Source: Solen grandis (lineage: Eukaryota > Mollusca > Bivalvia > Adapedonta > Solenidae). From it: DNA of 64,000 nt. This document shows, one piece after another, positions 11,559 to 22,312 of the stretch. A model generated the notes under the pieces. It had not been told where the DNA came from. It worked only from the letters and a program-made list of their open reading frames with translations, and made no database searches. How positions within the stretch are numbered: the stretch's first letter is position 1; the number at the start of each line of letters is the position of its first letter. The translations under genes were made by a program, and so were the position numbers. The stretch is from the NCBI GenBank assembly GCA_021229015.1, contig CM037788.1, positions 57,161,525-57,225,524 of the forward strand, read 5' to 3'.

Positions 11559-14500
11559 GTAAGTAAATCATCATCTGAATATTAAAGTTTGCACTGTATT
11601 GATAGTGGTTCAAGTCTTCACAACTCTCTGACCAAGTGGTTATAGTTGTTAACTTAGCCCTACATGTCTGTGGGTTCAAATCTGGGTCTGGTCATTCAGA
11701 TTTTTCATTTGAAGAAACCAGCTGGCTCTGGGTAGGTAGGTGGTTCTACCAAGGTGTCTCTGTGCCTGAGAGGAAGATACACAGGTCCTCCAGGGTCTGT
11801 CTGTACCTGTAAGTAGATGGATGTTGACGTATGACTGAAATGCTGTAGCAACTACAATAAGTTCAAAAATATCAATTTCAACAAATCCTTCTCAGGGGCA
11901 CAAGTGGTAGTGTGTTTGGCCATTCTTATGGGATAAAACCAGATGAGTGGGTGTGACTTGTGACCAGGGAATAAACCTAGCGTTGTTATCGGTAGTTTAT
12001 TTATTAGGATATTCTCTTCAGATTTAAAGCATAGGAAGCATTAAGGAGAAGGACAGTATGTTGTAACACTCAAAAGTCTTTTAGTTAATCCACATTGCTG
12101 TATTCATTTACAAATATATGGCTTGATGAATATTATTTACTGAACTTAGAATGGTATATGGAATAATGGCTTTTTCTTTCCCATGCAGACTAGGTTAAAT
12201 CTGAGCAACAATTTTAAATGAGCAAACAGGGAAGACCCTTATCAGACAAGTCTGGAAATGAGCTGTCTGATCTTCAGCATGCACGTTTACCCCCTGTAGA
12301 GGGGCTTTTACCTGCAAAATTACCATGTAACCCCAAAATTGCAGGGACTTTCTATATAATAGGATACAAAGTTAAGGAAAATACCGTACACAGGTCAGAT
12401 AGGCGCAGCTACTTATAAGGCGCATCCTAACTTTCAGGGTAACTATTTAAAAAAAAAAATAACTATGGTATCGTATGTGGCGAAATCTTGTTTTGAAATT
12501 TGTGCCGTCATACATTTTGACAGACTGAAAGCTATCACAGGGCTAATCATATGGTGAACCGTTTTATTTACACATGGCATAAGGTTACCGTTAGACCGTT
12601 ACATTAACGACGGGTCGGATAAAGGTGACACATTTTCATAACATGACATTACTCAACCGTGTCCCTGCATTCTAACACTGGGGACCATTGTCACCTGTCA
12701 AAATTCTCCCAACTAACAGACATTATGTAACAATTGCAACCTGTCAAGTTTCTCCTGTACATCATGAGGTCCTGTAAAATAAACTTATTTTTTATATTGA
12801 AAATGGCTTCCATCAAGTTGTTTCAGTTTCTTGTGATCATTTTATCATAAAATAAACCAGTAGGATAACTAATAAGAACAAAAGCAAAAATCTGGTATTG
12901 TTTATCATGGTTTCGTATAGACTTTGTGGCCCATTATCGTATTCATTGGCTTTCAGTATATTCATTTTCTGAGATTGTATACTGGTAAATTTCACTTCTT
13001 GGTGATTGAAAAAAGAAACCTAAAAAGCTGTATATCATCATATAAGGCGCACCCCCTCTATAAACCTGAATTATCTGGAAAAAAGGTGCGCCTAATCTGT
13101 CATTGTATACGGTAGCAATTGATCCCCCAGTTACAAAACTCAGTGGGCATCCTGAGCTTGGTCAATTTTGTTTGCCAGTCTATATAAAGGTAAAGGATTG
13201 AACACACTTCATTCCTTCCTTGATCTTTTCAGCAGGAGACATAACAGTTTATGACTCCATCTTGTTCTATAATTGTAGGAGCTGTATGGCTGGACCATGG
13301 ACGCCATTGTCAAACAGATTGGACTAAAGAATAACTGTAAGTCGTCTCTCTCTCTCTTGTCTTCTCTCACTCAGTCTCTCAAACCTCTCTTTGTCTCTCT
13401 CTTTTGTCCTCTCACTCAGTCTCTCAAACCTCTCTTTGTCTCTCTCTTTTCCTAAACCTCTTTTGAATATTCAATATATCTCAAATATCTCTTTCTTTCT
13501 CTCTCTCTCAGAGGTTTCTTTATCATACTTTTTTAATTTATGCTCTCCAACTTCTTTCTCAATATATTGTGTACTGGTAATTTTCATTCCTTTTAAGGTA
13601 CATTTTGCGGTGTGTTCCGACGACAGGCCCTGGATCGTGGTGCGATGATGCTGAAAGTAGACAAAATAGCAACAGGTCTGGCTAGCCCCATTATCAAATG
13701 TACATTGAATCTAATGGCCATGCTTTGAGTTTATATTTTCAAGAATTCATGGCAGGCTACTCACAAGCTAATAAGTTTTATTCAAATTTGTCCAACTTCA
13801 GAAATAAAAATTAGTCAATTAGTGGAGAATATACCATAAGATTTTGCATTAAAAAATAAAACTTTGTCATTGGCAAGTCCTGTCTTTATTGTACATTTCA
13901 TGACTAAACAGTATCACAAGGTCAGCCATTGATCACATGATATCCCATTGTAGCCATTGGATAATCTGATCATTTAATTTGAATATAGCTGTAAACATTG
14001 AAAAGGTCCTTAAGAGTGAGATAATCTCAGAAAATGATATCTAAATGTTTAGGTGAGCAATAATTTTGCATTGTCAGAAAGGAAATTTCAAATATACATG
14101 GATGTTGTAGCAATGTTTTTCTTCAGACTGGCTTTGTAAATGTAAGATTGAAAATGGTTCAGTCACTCTTGATATGTTAAACAGGTCACAATGCTGACGA
14201 CATAGCGGAAACTGTGATCATGAATGGTAAGTATTGTAGAGTTTACTGTCACGTAAAAATTGTTTGCTTTGGTAATACATCCCACCAACAGTATTTCATT
14301 CATTTGGGGGGACTTGTGTCTACAAACAGATATTGTGCCGCCTCTCTGTGGTATCACACCATAGACATGAGGCATGATACCACAGCCACTCACATTATCC
14401 TGACACCGGGCCAACCAGTCCTGCAACTACCCTTATATGCTGAGCGCCAAACAAGGGAACTATAACAGTATAGTGTCCATTTTTAATGACTGGTATGTCA

Positions 14501-17500
14501 ACGGGGCTTGAAGCCATGACCTCCAGGCTATGGGGCAGATGCTTTAACTACGAAGCCAGCTGTACCGCTATCATGTTGAATTGAAATTAAGGTATTAAAT
14601 ACCATCAAAGTGCACAGAAAAAAAGAATATTAAATATGGGGATAATACTATGTGTGACACTTCAACAATATGTTGACATGAAAAAAAAATGCCAGTATTT
14701 TCATGTTCTTTAACATGTTGGTAAAATAAACATGCCTTTTCAATGAAATGAACTGTATTAATAAAACTCTTTACCTGCTTTTAACAAGAAATGTAAATAG
14801 TTAGATGCATCCATTTTGGGAAAACAATATCGAGGGCAAAACTATTGAAACTGACTCTTTATTTATATGTAGGTATAATAGATTTACATCAAGCCCAAGT
14901 TTTACAACTGGCAGCTCCCATCTGGTCTTAAAATGAGACTTTCAGGTCTGATGTAACACAGTTTGATGGTCCAAGTATAATAGCATGGTTCACACAGGTC
15001 TTGAAAAACCCTTGAATTTGGTATCTGTCTTGAAAAGCCCTTGAAAATCACATTTTGCCTTACAAACACTTAAAAACACTGAAATTAACTGAAATGTCTT
15101 GAAAAACCCTTGAATTTGGTATCTGTCTTGAAAATCCCTTGAAAATCACATTTTGCCTTACAAACACTTAAAAACACTGAAATTAACTGAAATGTCTTGA
15201 AAGACTCTTAAATTTGAAATTACAATATTTATCATTGAGGTTCATCCCTTTTATGGCTTAAAATTTAAAGAATAAGTTATGTTTTATGCAAGTCCTTAAT
15301 TTTGAATTTCAAGGCCTTAAAGAATCCTTGAAAAACCCTTAAATTTTGCTTCAGAAAGTTTGTATGACCCATGATTTACAAGTAAGATGAAGTAGAAATG
15401 CAAAGCAGGTTTTTTCTAATGGAAAAATCTGGTTATAAGGTTAATGTTTGGTGGCGGTCAATTTTCTATGTCTGGACCTTAAATCTGTCTGACTTTAAAA
15501 TATTTTAATATAAATAATCATGATGAGATAGGTGCTGGCGCATAACTTGGGTTCATAGGTCAAAGGTCAAGGTCATGTGTAGAGGTTGAAGGTCCTAAAT
15601 GGATACATTACCTTGGTATAGAAAACCCCTTTTTTTATGGAATTTCCAGATCTCTTGTTAACAGGATCTTGAGACTCTAAAGAACAGCAAACAGAAGATT
15701 GTGTACATGTATTTTGATTCACCATCACCACACAACAACTAGAAGTATCCCTGTGATCAGTATAAAACCTGATCAACCTGCAGTTGAGTTTCATATATTT
15801 CACTATTCATTAGTATTTTTGGATACGAGAGATTTATAAAACTCTTCATTTCTGCCCTTCATTTCAGTCCTGCGTGGAGATATTGGACGATTACGGCGAT
15901 GCACAGCCATCACAACGGTATGTATAGATACATTCATTCAGTAAAACTAAACTTGAAATGATTCAGTGTGCTACTTTCAAGTTGATAAAGTTTGCAAGTG
16001 ACTGAAATACTTTCATTTTGTATAAGAATATAAGATATTGCCTCTAATTGATATAAAACATAGAAATTTGACTGATATAGATTTGGAAATGTTTATTGAC
16101 TGACTTGATTATTAACTGACATGTATTATTACCCAGGGGACAGATGGTGCTCTGCCCAGGTGTAAGCCATTCAAGTACACCTACGAGAAGGAGATCGTCA
16201 TGTATGCATACTTTAAGAACCTGGACTACTTCTCCACAGAATGTATCTACTCACCCAATGCTTACAGGTGAGAGATAGTGCAGTGAAATCTGTCCTTATT
16301 AGTCCCTTACCAGTGTTTACACTATATGTTTGCCCTCCGTCTGTTTGCCCCTCCGTTTGTCCAGAAATCTAGATCCGCGATAATTTAAAAACCATTTAAG
16401 ATAATACAATGAAACTTGGTATATGAATAGATGGCAGTATGGAGATTCTGCACATCACTTTATTTTTTCTCGAACCAAAATTCTGGTTGCTATAGTAATG
16501 TATGCACCTCACCAATAGGGAACTCATGTGTTGCGTTCAACCAGATTTTTGTTACTGTAAAATTATAAATGACTTCACACATTTGTTGGTAAAATTTTCA
16601 CAGCAAGTAGAAATCCACTTACATATATTGTTGCAAAAATGTAACCAGCCCATGAAATGTAAATATTTATTTGTATGCTATATCTGTATGTTAACTTTAC
16701 TACAGGCACAAATATGCTGGCCTGCTGTAAAATGCAAACAATTGTTTCCAGGAATTTGAATTGACAACCTCTTATTCTCGACAAAATTGTAAGAAATACA
16801 TACCTACCCTAAAGTTCCTTTGCATGTTTAAATGAGCTGGCCTTTTCAGATTGGGCTAGAAAATACAACAGCCCAAGTGATCATAAGGAGTAAAGTCAAG
16901 TTCAAGTCTCAGGCAGATTTTTGATGTGATAAATATTAATTTACATTAAATAGTACATGAAACTTCGCTGTGAATTGTGTAGAATCTGAGCTACAATATT
17001 GTATGAGCAAACAGAGGAGACCCTGATCAGACTGTGTAGAATCTGAGCTACACTTTTGTATGAGGAAACAGAGGAGACCCTGATCAGACTGTGTAGAATC
17101 TGAGCTACAATATTGTATGAGCAAACAGAGGAGATCCTGATCAGACTGTGTAGAATCTGAGCTACACTATTGTATAAGGAAACAGGGAGACCCTGATCAG
17201 ACTGTTAGAATCTGAGCTACAATATTGTATAAGCAAACAGAGGATACATTGATCAGACAGCTTCTAAAGGATCACTTAAATCTGATTCTACTCTGTTTGC
17301 CAATACGTCAAAATGTGTCAATATAAAGTAAAGGGTCACTTCATTCCTCCTTAGATACACTATTCTACTCCCACGCTATATCATGGAAAAAGCTAAGACA
17401 GACTCACAGAAATACACTTAAGAATGATATCTGTCTCAAACTCAAATATACTCAGTCCCTAGAGTTAGAGTTTGCCTCTTGCAATCCTACCGAGGTAGAG

Positions 17501-20500
17501 GTAATATATATTGTTGAATTATTGTGGTGTTATTAATCACTTTCAGTGATAGATCTTTTTTGTTTATTTTTTTCCAGGGGATTTGCCAGGGCCTACATAA
17601 AAGACGTGGAAAAAATACGACCAAGCGCAATCATTGGTATGTTGCTTTAGCAACCATCTTGTTAATCATACTTGTCAAATTATAGATATTGCCATATTTA
17701 CTTGATGAAAACACTTTGGGGGTAAGGGGGGGGGGGGCTGGAGAATAAAAGACATATATTCTTATCTACTTTCCTACATTTAATGTTAATGATAATTGTT
17801 AATTATTTTTAGTCATTTTGATATTTATTTATTTGATAAATATTTCAGTATTATACAAAATCTAGTATAAGATTAGATTGAATTTTTACAATATTCTCAC
17901 TCACTCTGATATTTCATTATTTTTTTTATTGATATATTTCTTATTCTTATTACATATAATCTATATTTATCATAATATATTATTTTATTATAATATAATA
18001 GTATACAAAATAATAAACATTTAAGCTAAGCAGTCTTACTCCCTCAGCCAATATATGAAGTATAAATATATTTCCCATTCAGATATCATTCACTCAGGAG
18101 AAAGTTTGTCTGTAAAGAGGGAAGTGAAAATGCCAGTACAGGGTAAGATGTTACAGCATTTTTTTTTGTTGATATTTCAGAGAGTGTGTTGCTCATTGAA
18201 ATTTAAGAAATAAAATCAAAATAAAGAAAATTCATAGATTTCAATATATTAGAGAAGTATAAATATTGGAAAAAATGTATATGAATGGTAATCAGAATTG
18301 GGTCTTTTATTTTTATTTTATCCTTTGTTATGAAATAAAACCATATAATTGAGGAAAACTGGAACTTTTTTATTTCCGGTTTTCAGAGTTCTTGCTTGTT
18401 TTATATTTTTACATAATTGTCCAGAGAGTAAGTCAGTACTGCCCCAGTAGTATTTCCATCTTTATACAGTATAATAATGATGATTAATAAGACAAGGTTA
18501 CCTGTGTACAGGTGTGTGTGAGAGATGTGGCTACATCTTTATACAGTATAATAATGATGATTAATATGACAAGGTTACCTGTGTACAGGTGTGTGTGAGA
18601 GATGTGGCTACATCTTTATACAGTATAATAATGATGATTAATATGACAAGGTTACCTGTGTACAGGTGTGTGTGAGAGATGTGGCTACATCTTTATACAG
18701 TATAATAATGATGATTAATCTGACAAGGTTACCTGTGTACAGGTGTGTGTGAGAGATGTGGCTACATCTTTATACAGTATAATAATGATGATTAATAAGA
18801 CAAGGTTACCTGTGTACAGGTGACAGGTGTGTGTGAGAGATGTGGCTACATCTTTATACAGTATAATAATGATGAATAATATGACAAGGTTACCTGTGTA
18901 CAGGTGTGTGTGAGAGATGTGGCTACATCTTTATACAGTATAATAATGATGAATAATATGACAAGGTTACCTGTGTACAGGTGTGTGTGAGAGATGTGGC
19001 TACATCTTTATACAGTATAATGATGATTAATATGACAAGGTTACCTGTGTACAGGTGTGTGTGAGAGATGTGGCTACATCTTTATACAGTATAATGATGA
19101 TTAATATGACAAGGTTACCTGTGTACAGGTGTGTGAGAGAGATGTGGCTACATCTTTATACAGTATAATAATGATGATTAATAAGACAAGGTTACAAGTG
19201 TACAGGTGTGTGTGAGAGATGTGGCTACATCTTTATACAGTATAATAATGATGATTAATAAGACAAGTGTACAGGTGTGTGTGAGAGATGTGGCTACATC
19301 TTTAAGTATAATAATGATGATTAATAGACAAGGTTACTGTGTACAGGTGTGTGTGAGAGATGTGGCTACATTTTATCAGTATAATAATGATGATTAATAT
19401 GACAAGGTTACCTGTGTACAGGTGTGTGTGAGAGATGTGGCTACATCTTTATACAGTATAATAATGATGATTAATATGACAAGGTTACCTGTGTACAGGT
19501 GTGTGTGAGAGATGTGGCTACATCTTTATACAGTATAATAATGATGATTAATAAGACAAGGTTACCTGTGTACAGGTGTGTGTGAGAGATGTGGCTACAT
19601 CTTTATACTGTATAATAATGATGATAATATGACAAGGTTACCTGTGTACAGGTGTGTGTGAGAGATGTGGCTACATCTCCAGCAACCCGGTATGTAAGGC
19701 CTGCGTCATGCTGGAGGGACTGAACAAGGGGCGCCCCCGACTGGGCATCGGGAAAACCCACAAAGAGAGAAGAAAAGTAAGTTCAGCCTCTTTCTTCCCC
19801 CCACCCTCCAGTTCCAATGTTACAGCATGTACCATGATTATTCTTTAAGTGTTGGGACAGGCATAATTAGTGTAAAACAAAACAGATAAACAAAAAAAAT
19901 TGTTCACAATAATTCTAACATAAATAGATGTCCCAGAGTTAATGTTTTCAGATATGAAAGAGTAATTATGGTATATTCTTAATTGTCATTTTTGTTTTAT
20001 TTTCCCAGTTTTGTTCTTGACATAACTTTTCTTTCCTTTTCTGCAAACAGTTATGATTAAGTTATTACCTGTTATGTTCTTTTTCGTTATATAAATCGGA
20101 AAGTATGTTTCTTTTTAGTGAAGCTGCTTTTCCTGTTCTGTTTTCATTTGCATAAAATGGATTTTACTGACATGAATACAAAAGGATATTCAATTTTCAA
20201 CTTGTATGTCAGTCAAGTTACTCCCCCCTCCTCCCCACCAGTATTGTGATGAGGGCATATATGAATCAGTCTCTCCCCTCTGTTGGTTTATTTGTCTGAC
20301 ATTTCAGGGACATTGGAAAACTTGCATACTTTACTGAGTAAAGATGCTGTGATACTGTGATGGGGGTATGAGTCATCTTTTAAAATTTAAGAATAGCTTG
20401 AGTGCTCTGCCCCTCCCCCCTTTTTTTTTATTGATTTCTTTTTTTTACGAAGGTATTTTCCCAATGGTATTTCAGATGGAACAACTTCTCTCTGAAGATG

Positions 20501-20742
20501 ATGGTACTTCCTCTGTTTCTTCTACCTCCACCAATTCTTCAGTTGGACAAACAGCTTCTGGTGTATTCTGCTGTAGGAATAGTAACAACCAATCAAATTG
20601 TTGCAAAGGGAGCAACCAATCAGCATCTAGCATTGCTGACCAATCAAATCATTGTAACTGTGAAACTGACCAATCATGTTTGAGTATGGAGAAACTTACA
20701 TTAGCCAATAGGAAACCAGATCCAGCAGTGATAGATTTCTGA
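11502..20742 (+). CDS. CTU1: CTU1, cytoplasmic tRNA 2-thiolation protein 1 (3' part, ten exons)
   Basis: Ten exons join in phase at 11502-11558, 13279-13336, 13598-13675, 14185-14226, 15868-15917, 16137-16267, 17578-17636, 18083-18142, 19652-19776 and 20476-20742, all with AG/GT intron borders, giving about 308 residues. In order the protein shows [79 protein letters not shown], a C-terminal CERCGY...CKAC zinc-ribbon and [12 protein letters not shown]. This is the NCS6/CTU1 branch of the TtcA-type PP-loop family. With CTU2 it adenylates and thiolates wobble U34 of Lys, Gln and Glu tRNAs in the cytosol, using sulfur delivered by URM1 (family knowledge). The CxxC pair and the Cys of LPRC correspond to the three iron-sulfur ligands known in the family. 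About 100 N-terminal residues with the SGGKDS loop are missing, so the 5' end is incomplete. The gene ends in a stop at 20742. Confidence 0.93.
11612..11880 (+). mobile_element. Older copy of the tRNA-headed SINE
   Basis: Box A-like tgaccaagtggttatag and box B-like gggttcaaatc, then ggtaggtaggtggttctacc, tgtacctgtaagtagatgga and gactgaaatgctgtagc: the same order as 23247-23502 but diverged. Lies in a CTU1 intron. Confidence 0.65.
12382..13114. mobile_element. Non-autonomous inverted-repeat element in a CTU1 intron
   Basis: Left TACCGTACACAGGTCAGATA with GGCGCA, and right (inverse) TACCGTATACAATGACAGAT with TAGGCGCA, are imperfect inverted termini. A second pair of taaggcgca blocks lies inside each end. 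TA at both borders is compatible with a mariner-type target, but the superfamily is uncertain. No transposase seen. Confidence 0.6.
13279..13336 (+). CDS. CTU1: CTU1 exon with GWTMDA motif
   Basis: Acceptor aattgtag, donor gtaagt; 58 nt, phase 0 in and 1 out. It reads [19 protein letters not shown], with the first base of the next Cys codon at its end. The donor is followed by a CT-rich intron of only 261 bp. Confidence 0.92.
13340..13515 (+). repeat. CT-rich tract in a short CTU1 intron
   Basis: (tctc)n with a duplicated ttttgtcctctcactcagtc-type block. It fills most of the 261-bp intron between the GWTMDA and CTFC exons. Confidence 0.85.
13598..13675 (+). CDS. CTU1: CTU1 exon with CxxC iron-sulfur ligands
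   Basis: Acceptor ccttttaag, donor gtctgg; 78 nt. The split codon gives Cys, so the exon starts [16 protein letters not shown]. These two cysteines are the CxxC pair that binds the catalytic Fe-S cluster in Ncs6/NcsA enzymes. Confidence 0.95.
14185..14226 (+). CDS. CTU1: CTU1 micro-exon with GHNADD motif
   Basis: Only 42 nt, acceptor gttaaacag and donor gtaagt, phase 1 on both sides. It reads [14 protein letters not shown], the conserved nucleotide-site motif of the family (TGHNADD in animals). Confidence 0.95.
14465..14578 (-). mobile_element. tRNA-like SINE fragment, minus strand
   Basis: On the minus strand tggcttcgtagttaaagc (box A-like) and ggcttcaagccccg (box B-like) sit at tRNA spacing. 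No terminal stem pairs, so this is a retroposon head in a CTU1 intron. Confidence 0.45.
15000..15225 (+). repeat. 98-bp tandem repeat, about 2.3 copies
   Basis: cttgaaaaacccttgaattt begins units at 15000 and 15098, with a partial at 15196. The unit itself contains a shorter cttgaaaa(a/g)ccc repetition. Confidence 0.85.
15868..15917 (+). CDS. CTU1: CTU1 exon LRGDIGRL
   Basis: 50 nt, acceptor catttcag, donor gtatgt, phase 1 in and 0 out. It reads [17 protein letters not shown], including the conserved LRGDxGRL segment. Confidence 0.93.
16137..16267 (+). CDS. CTU1: CTU1 exon with third Fe-S cysteine
   Basis: 131 nt, acceptor ttacccag, donor gtgaga, phase 0 in and 2 out. It begins [19 protein letters not shown]; the Cys of LPRC is the expected third cluster ligand. 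It continues through [15 protein letters not shown]. Confidence 0.95.
16313..16510 (+). repeat. Diverged fragment related to 43551-43991
   Basis: It shares the order agtccctta(cc), gtttgccctccgtctg, gatc(cg)cgataa, gaaacttggtatatga and ggttgctat(ag)gtaa with the element at 43551, without the right end. It lies just after a CTU1 exon. Confidence 0.55.
16970..17262 (+). repeat. 57-bp tandem repeat, five copies
   Basis: gtagaatctgagctac starts at 16979, 17036, 17093, 17150 and 17204 (the last shortened), each with gagcaaacagaggagaccct and ending gatcagact. Single dispersed relatives lie at about 12195-12285, 23600-23715 and, inverted, 55390-55545. Confidence 0.88.
17578..17636 (+). CDS. CTU1: CTU1 exon [19 protein letters not shown]
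   Basis: 59 nt, acceptor tttttccag, donor gtatgt. It completes the Arg codon of the previous exon and reads [19 protein letters not shown], matching the CTU1 helix after YSPNAYRG. Confidence 0.93.
18083..18142 (+). CDS. CTU1: CTU1 exon DIIHSGESL
   Basis: 60 nt, acceptor cccattcag, donor gtaaga. It reads [20 protein letters not shown] and ends one base into the Gly codon completed by the exon at 19652. The intervening intron carries the 77-bp splice-site array. Confidence 0.92.
18457..19678 (+). repeat. 77-bp tandem array of CTU1 3' splice site plus exon start
   Basis: Exon-like starts (acag|GTGTGTGTGAGAG) occur at 18512, 18589, 18666, 18743, 18827, 18904, 18981, 19055, 19129, 19206, 19275, 19347, 19422, 19499 and 19576, then at the true exon 19652. 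Spacing is mostly 77 bp, with 69-76 bp in shortened copies and one 7-bp insertion (tgacagg) near 18820. Each unit is the last ~50 intron bases plus ~27 exon bases up to TACATCT, after which decoys read ttatacag and the true exon reads ccagcaac. A decoy read as an exon meets an in-frame TAA after about 17 codons. Confidence 0.93.
19652..19776 (+). CDS. CTU1: CTU1 exon with zinc-ribbon and [12 protein letters not shown]
   Basis: 125 nt, acceptor tgtgtacag, donor gtaagt. It reads [22 protein letters not shown] and [12 protein letters not shown], a CxxC...CxxC zinc-ribbon followed by the family's C-terminal signature. The acceptor and first 27 exon bases are the template of the tandem array immediately upstream. 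This copy is chosen as the exon because only here does the frame stay open past TACATC. Confidence 0.95.
20476..20742 (+). CDS. CTU1: CTU1 terminal exon
   Basis: Acceptor ggtatttcag, phase 0, 88 codons and a TGA stop. It starts [20 protein letters not shown] and ends [10 protein letters not shown], an ending like the VPTF-type C-terminus of other CTU1 proteins. The middle is a low-complexity Ser/Asn/Cys tail built around repeated CCAATCA. The acceptor is inferred from phase and could be one of several nearby AGs. Confidence 0.8.
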   Translation: MEQLLSEDDGTSSVSSTSTNSSVGQTASGVFCCRNSNNQSNCCKGSNQSASSIADQSNHCNCETDQSCLSMEKLTLANRKPDPAVIDF

Positions 20743-20853
20743 GAGTTGAACAGAAGATATAATGTTAATTTATTCCAACATTGTAAAAGCATTTCTGATT
20801 AGTAATATATTATTATGCCTTATTCTTTGTACAGGAGACTGATTTGGGAGTGC

Positions 20854-20859
20854 AATAAA
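20854..20859 (+). terminator. CTU1 polyadenylation signal
   Basis: A canonical AATAAA lies 112 bases after the CTU1 stop, followed by T-rich sequence (tttgtctttttatt). No closer AATAAA is present. Confidence 0.6.
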
Positions 20860-21964
20860 TCATATTGATTTCATATATTTGTCTTTTTATTAATAATTCA
20901 GTTTAGAAATACAGTAGAACCTTGCCAAACCAAATAGCAGAAATCTGAATTCCTCTCCATTTTGAAGTTGTTGTTTTTTCAGCGAAATCTGTATAAAATG
21001 GGTTTTGACCTATTCTTTTAACCAATATAATCTTGGTTAACAACAGAAGAGTTCGGAAAAAGATTTGTTTCATTGGTTTGCATAAATTATTTTTAGGATT
21101 TTCCATCGTAAAATGTGAGTTTTAGGGTGCATATCTTTCTGCAGGATTGTCAATTGGCAAATAACAACTTAATCTACCTATTTAAAAAAAAAATCACCTA
21201 GTTGAAAAATTCAAACATAAAAACTAAGCAGCTGACTTAAAAAACTAGTTGTGAGTCTTTAGAAAACCTTGTTAACCTTGGTAGTGGACTCTTCCATCTA
21301 AGTCACAAAACTTGCAGTGTATAAATTCACTAACATAAGCCATATATAGTGAAACAATTTTAGGCTTTTATATTATGATCTTTTGGCTGGAATTATTGTT
21401 TATTTTTTTTTATATATGATTCAGTTCTGTTATTTTAGTTTTGTCTACAAGGTGGTAATTATTAAATATTTATATTATCTTGAATTACCTCCCATTAATT
21501 TATTCTAATCCCAGTGGAAATATATAAATCTTCCACATGCTATACATAATTTTGTCTGATTCCGCTTATACATGCATTCAAAACACTTCCTTTCTTTCTT
21601 ATGTTATCTGGTGAAATATAAGATTTGATGTGGCGAACCTGCTGGCCGGTAGCAGTTGGAGAAATATATTTAGTATTTTAAGTAAAGTTACTGCTGCATC
21701 CAGAAAGCATTGTCTGTGTAGTGTACTTGGTAGGATTTAGGGTTTAAAGAGATTTTTTTTGAAGCTCAGAGTTGAAAATATAAAAAAAAAGATAGGGCTG
21801 ACATGTTAAAGTTCGGTTAGGCTATTGGGATAATTTTGTGTTCATTATTAAGTAAGGTTTGTTTTTTTATTTTTGATTCTCAAATTAATTAAACATTGAT
21901 TTTTTGAGAAAATCAATCATTGTTACAATCATTTGTAAATATGCTTTGTATATATTTCATAGCC
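20860..21964. other. Intergenic region after CTU1
   Basis: AT-rich with no repeat or frame of note; the CTU1 transcript should end near its start. Confidence 0.5.
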
Positions 21965-22142
21965 CGGCAGGGTCATTAGGATTTTCATGTGAGGAAGCCT
22001 TCCAGCTGGCTTGCACTAGGTCGGTGGTTCTACCTGGATGCCTCAGTGCATTCGGGGTCTTCCTCCACCTGTAATTAGCTGGACATCACTATATGACTGA
22101 AATACTGTCGAAACGACGATAAACTCAATAGTCAAGTCAAGT
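21965..22142 (+). mobile_element. SINE body fragment
   Basis: ggaagccttccagctggctt through cacctgtaattagctggaca and tatatgactgaaatactgtc, tail caagtcaagtca. Head truncated to the gggtc portion. Confidence 0.75.
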
Positions 22143-22242
22143 CATAGCTTAACTTTAATTGATCTAATCATATGACCAGAAGAGTCGCAAAGAAAACTTA
22201 CATATATCTGTAGTTTTTCCAACCGCTCGGACACGTTACAAT

Positions 22243-22312
22243 AGCATCAGCCTCCGTTTGTGCAGTTGGTTAAGCTTGTCTGCTGAACTAGGGGCCCAAA
22301 GATCGAATCCCA
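22243..22312 (+). mobile_element. tRNA-like SINE head
   Basis: gtgcagttggttaagc (box A-like) and agatcgaatccca (box B-like) about 35 bp apart, without a paired acceptor stem. Confidence 0.45.
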
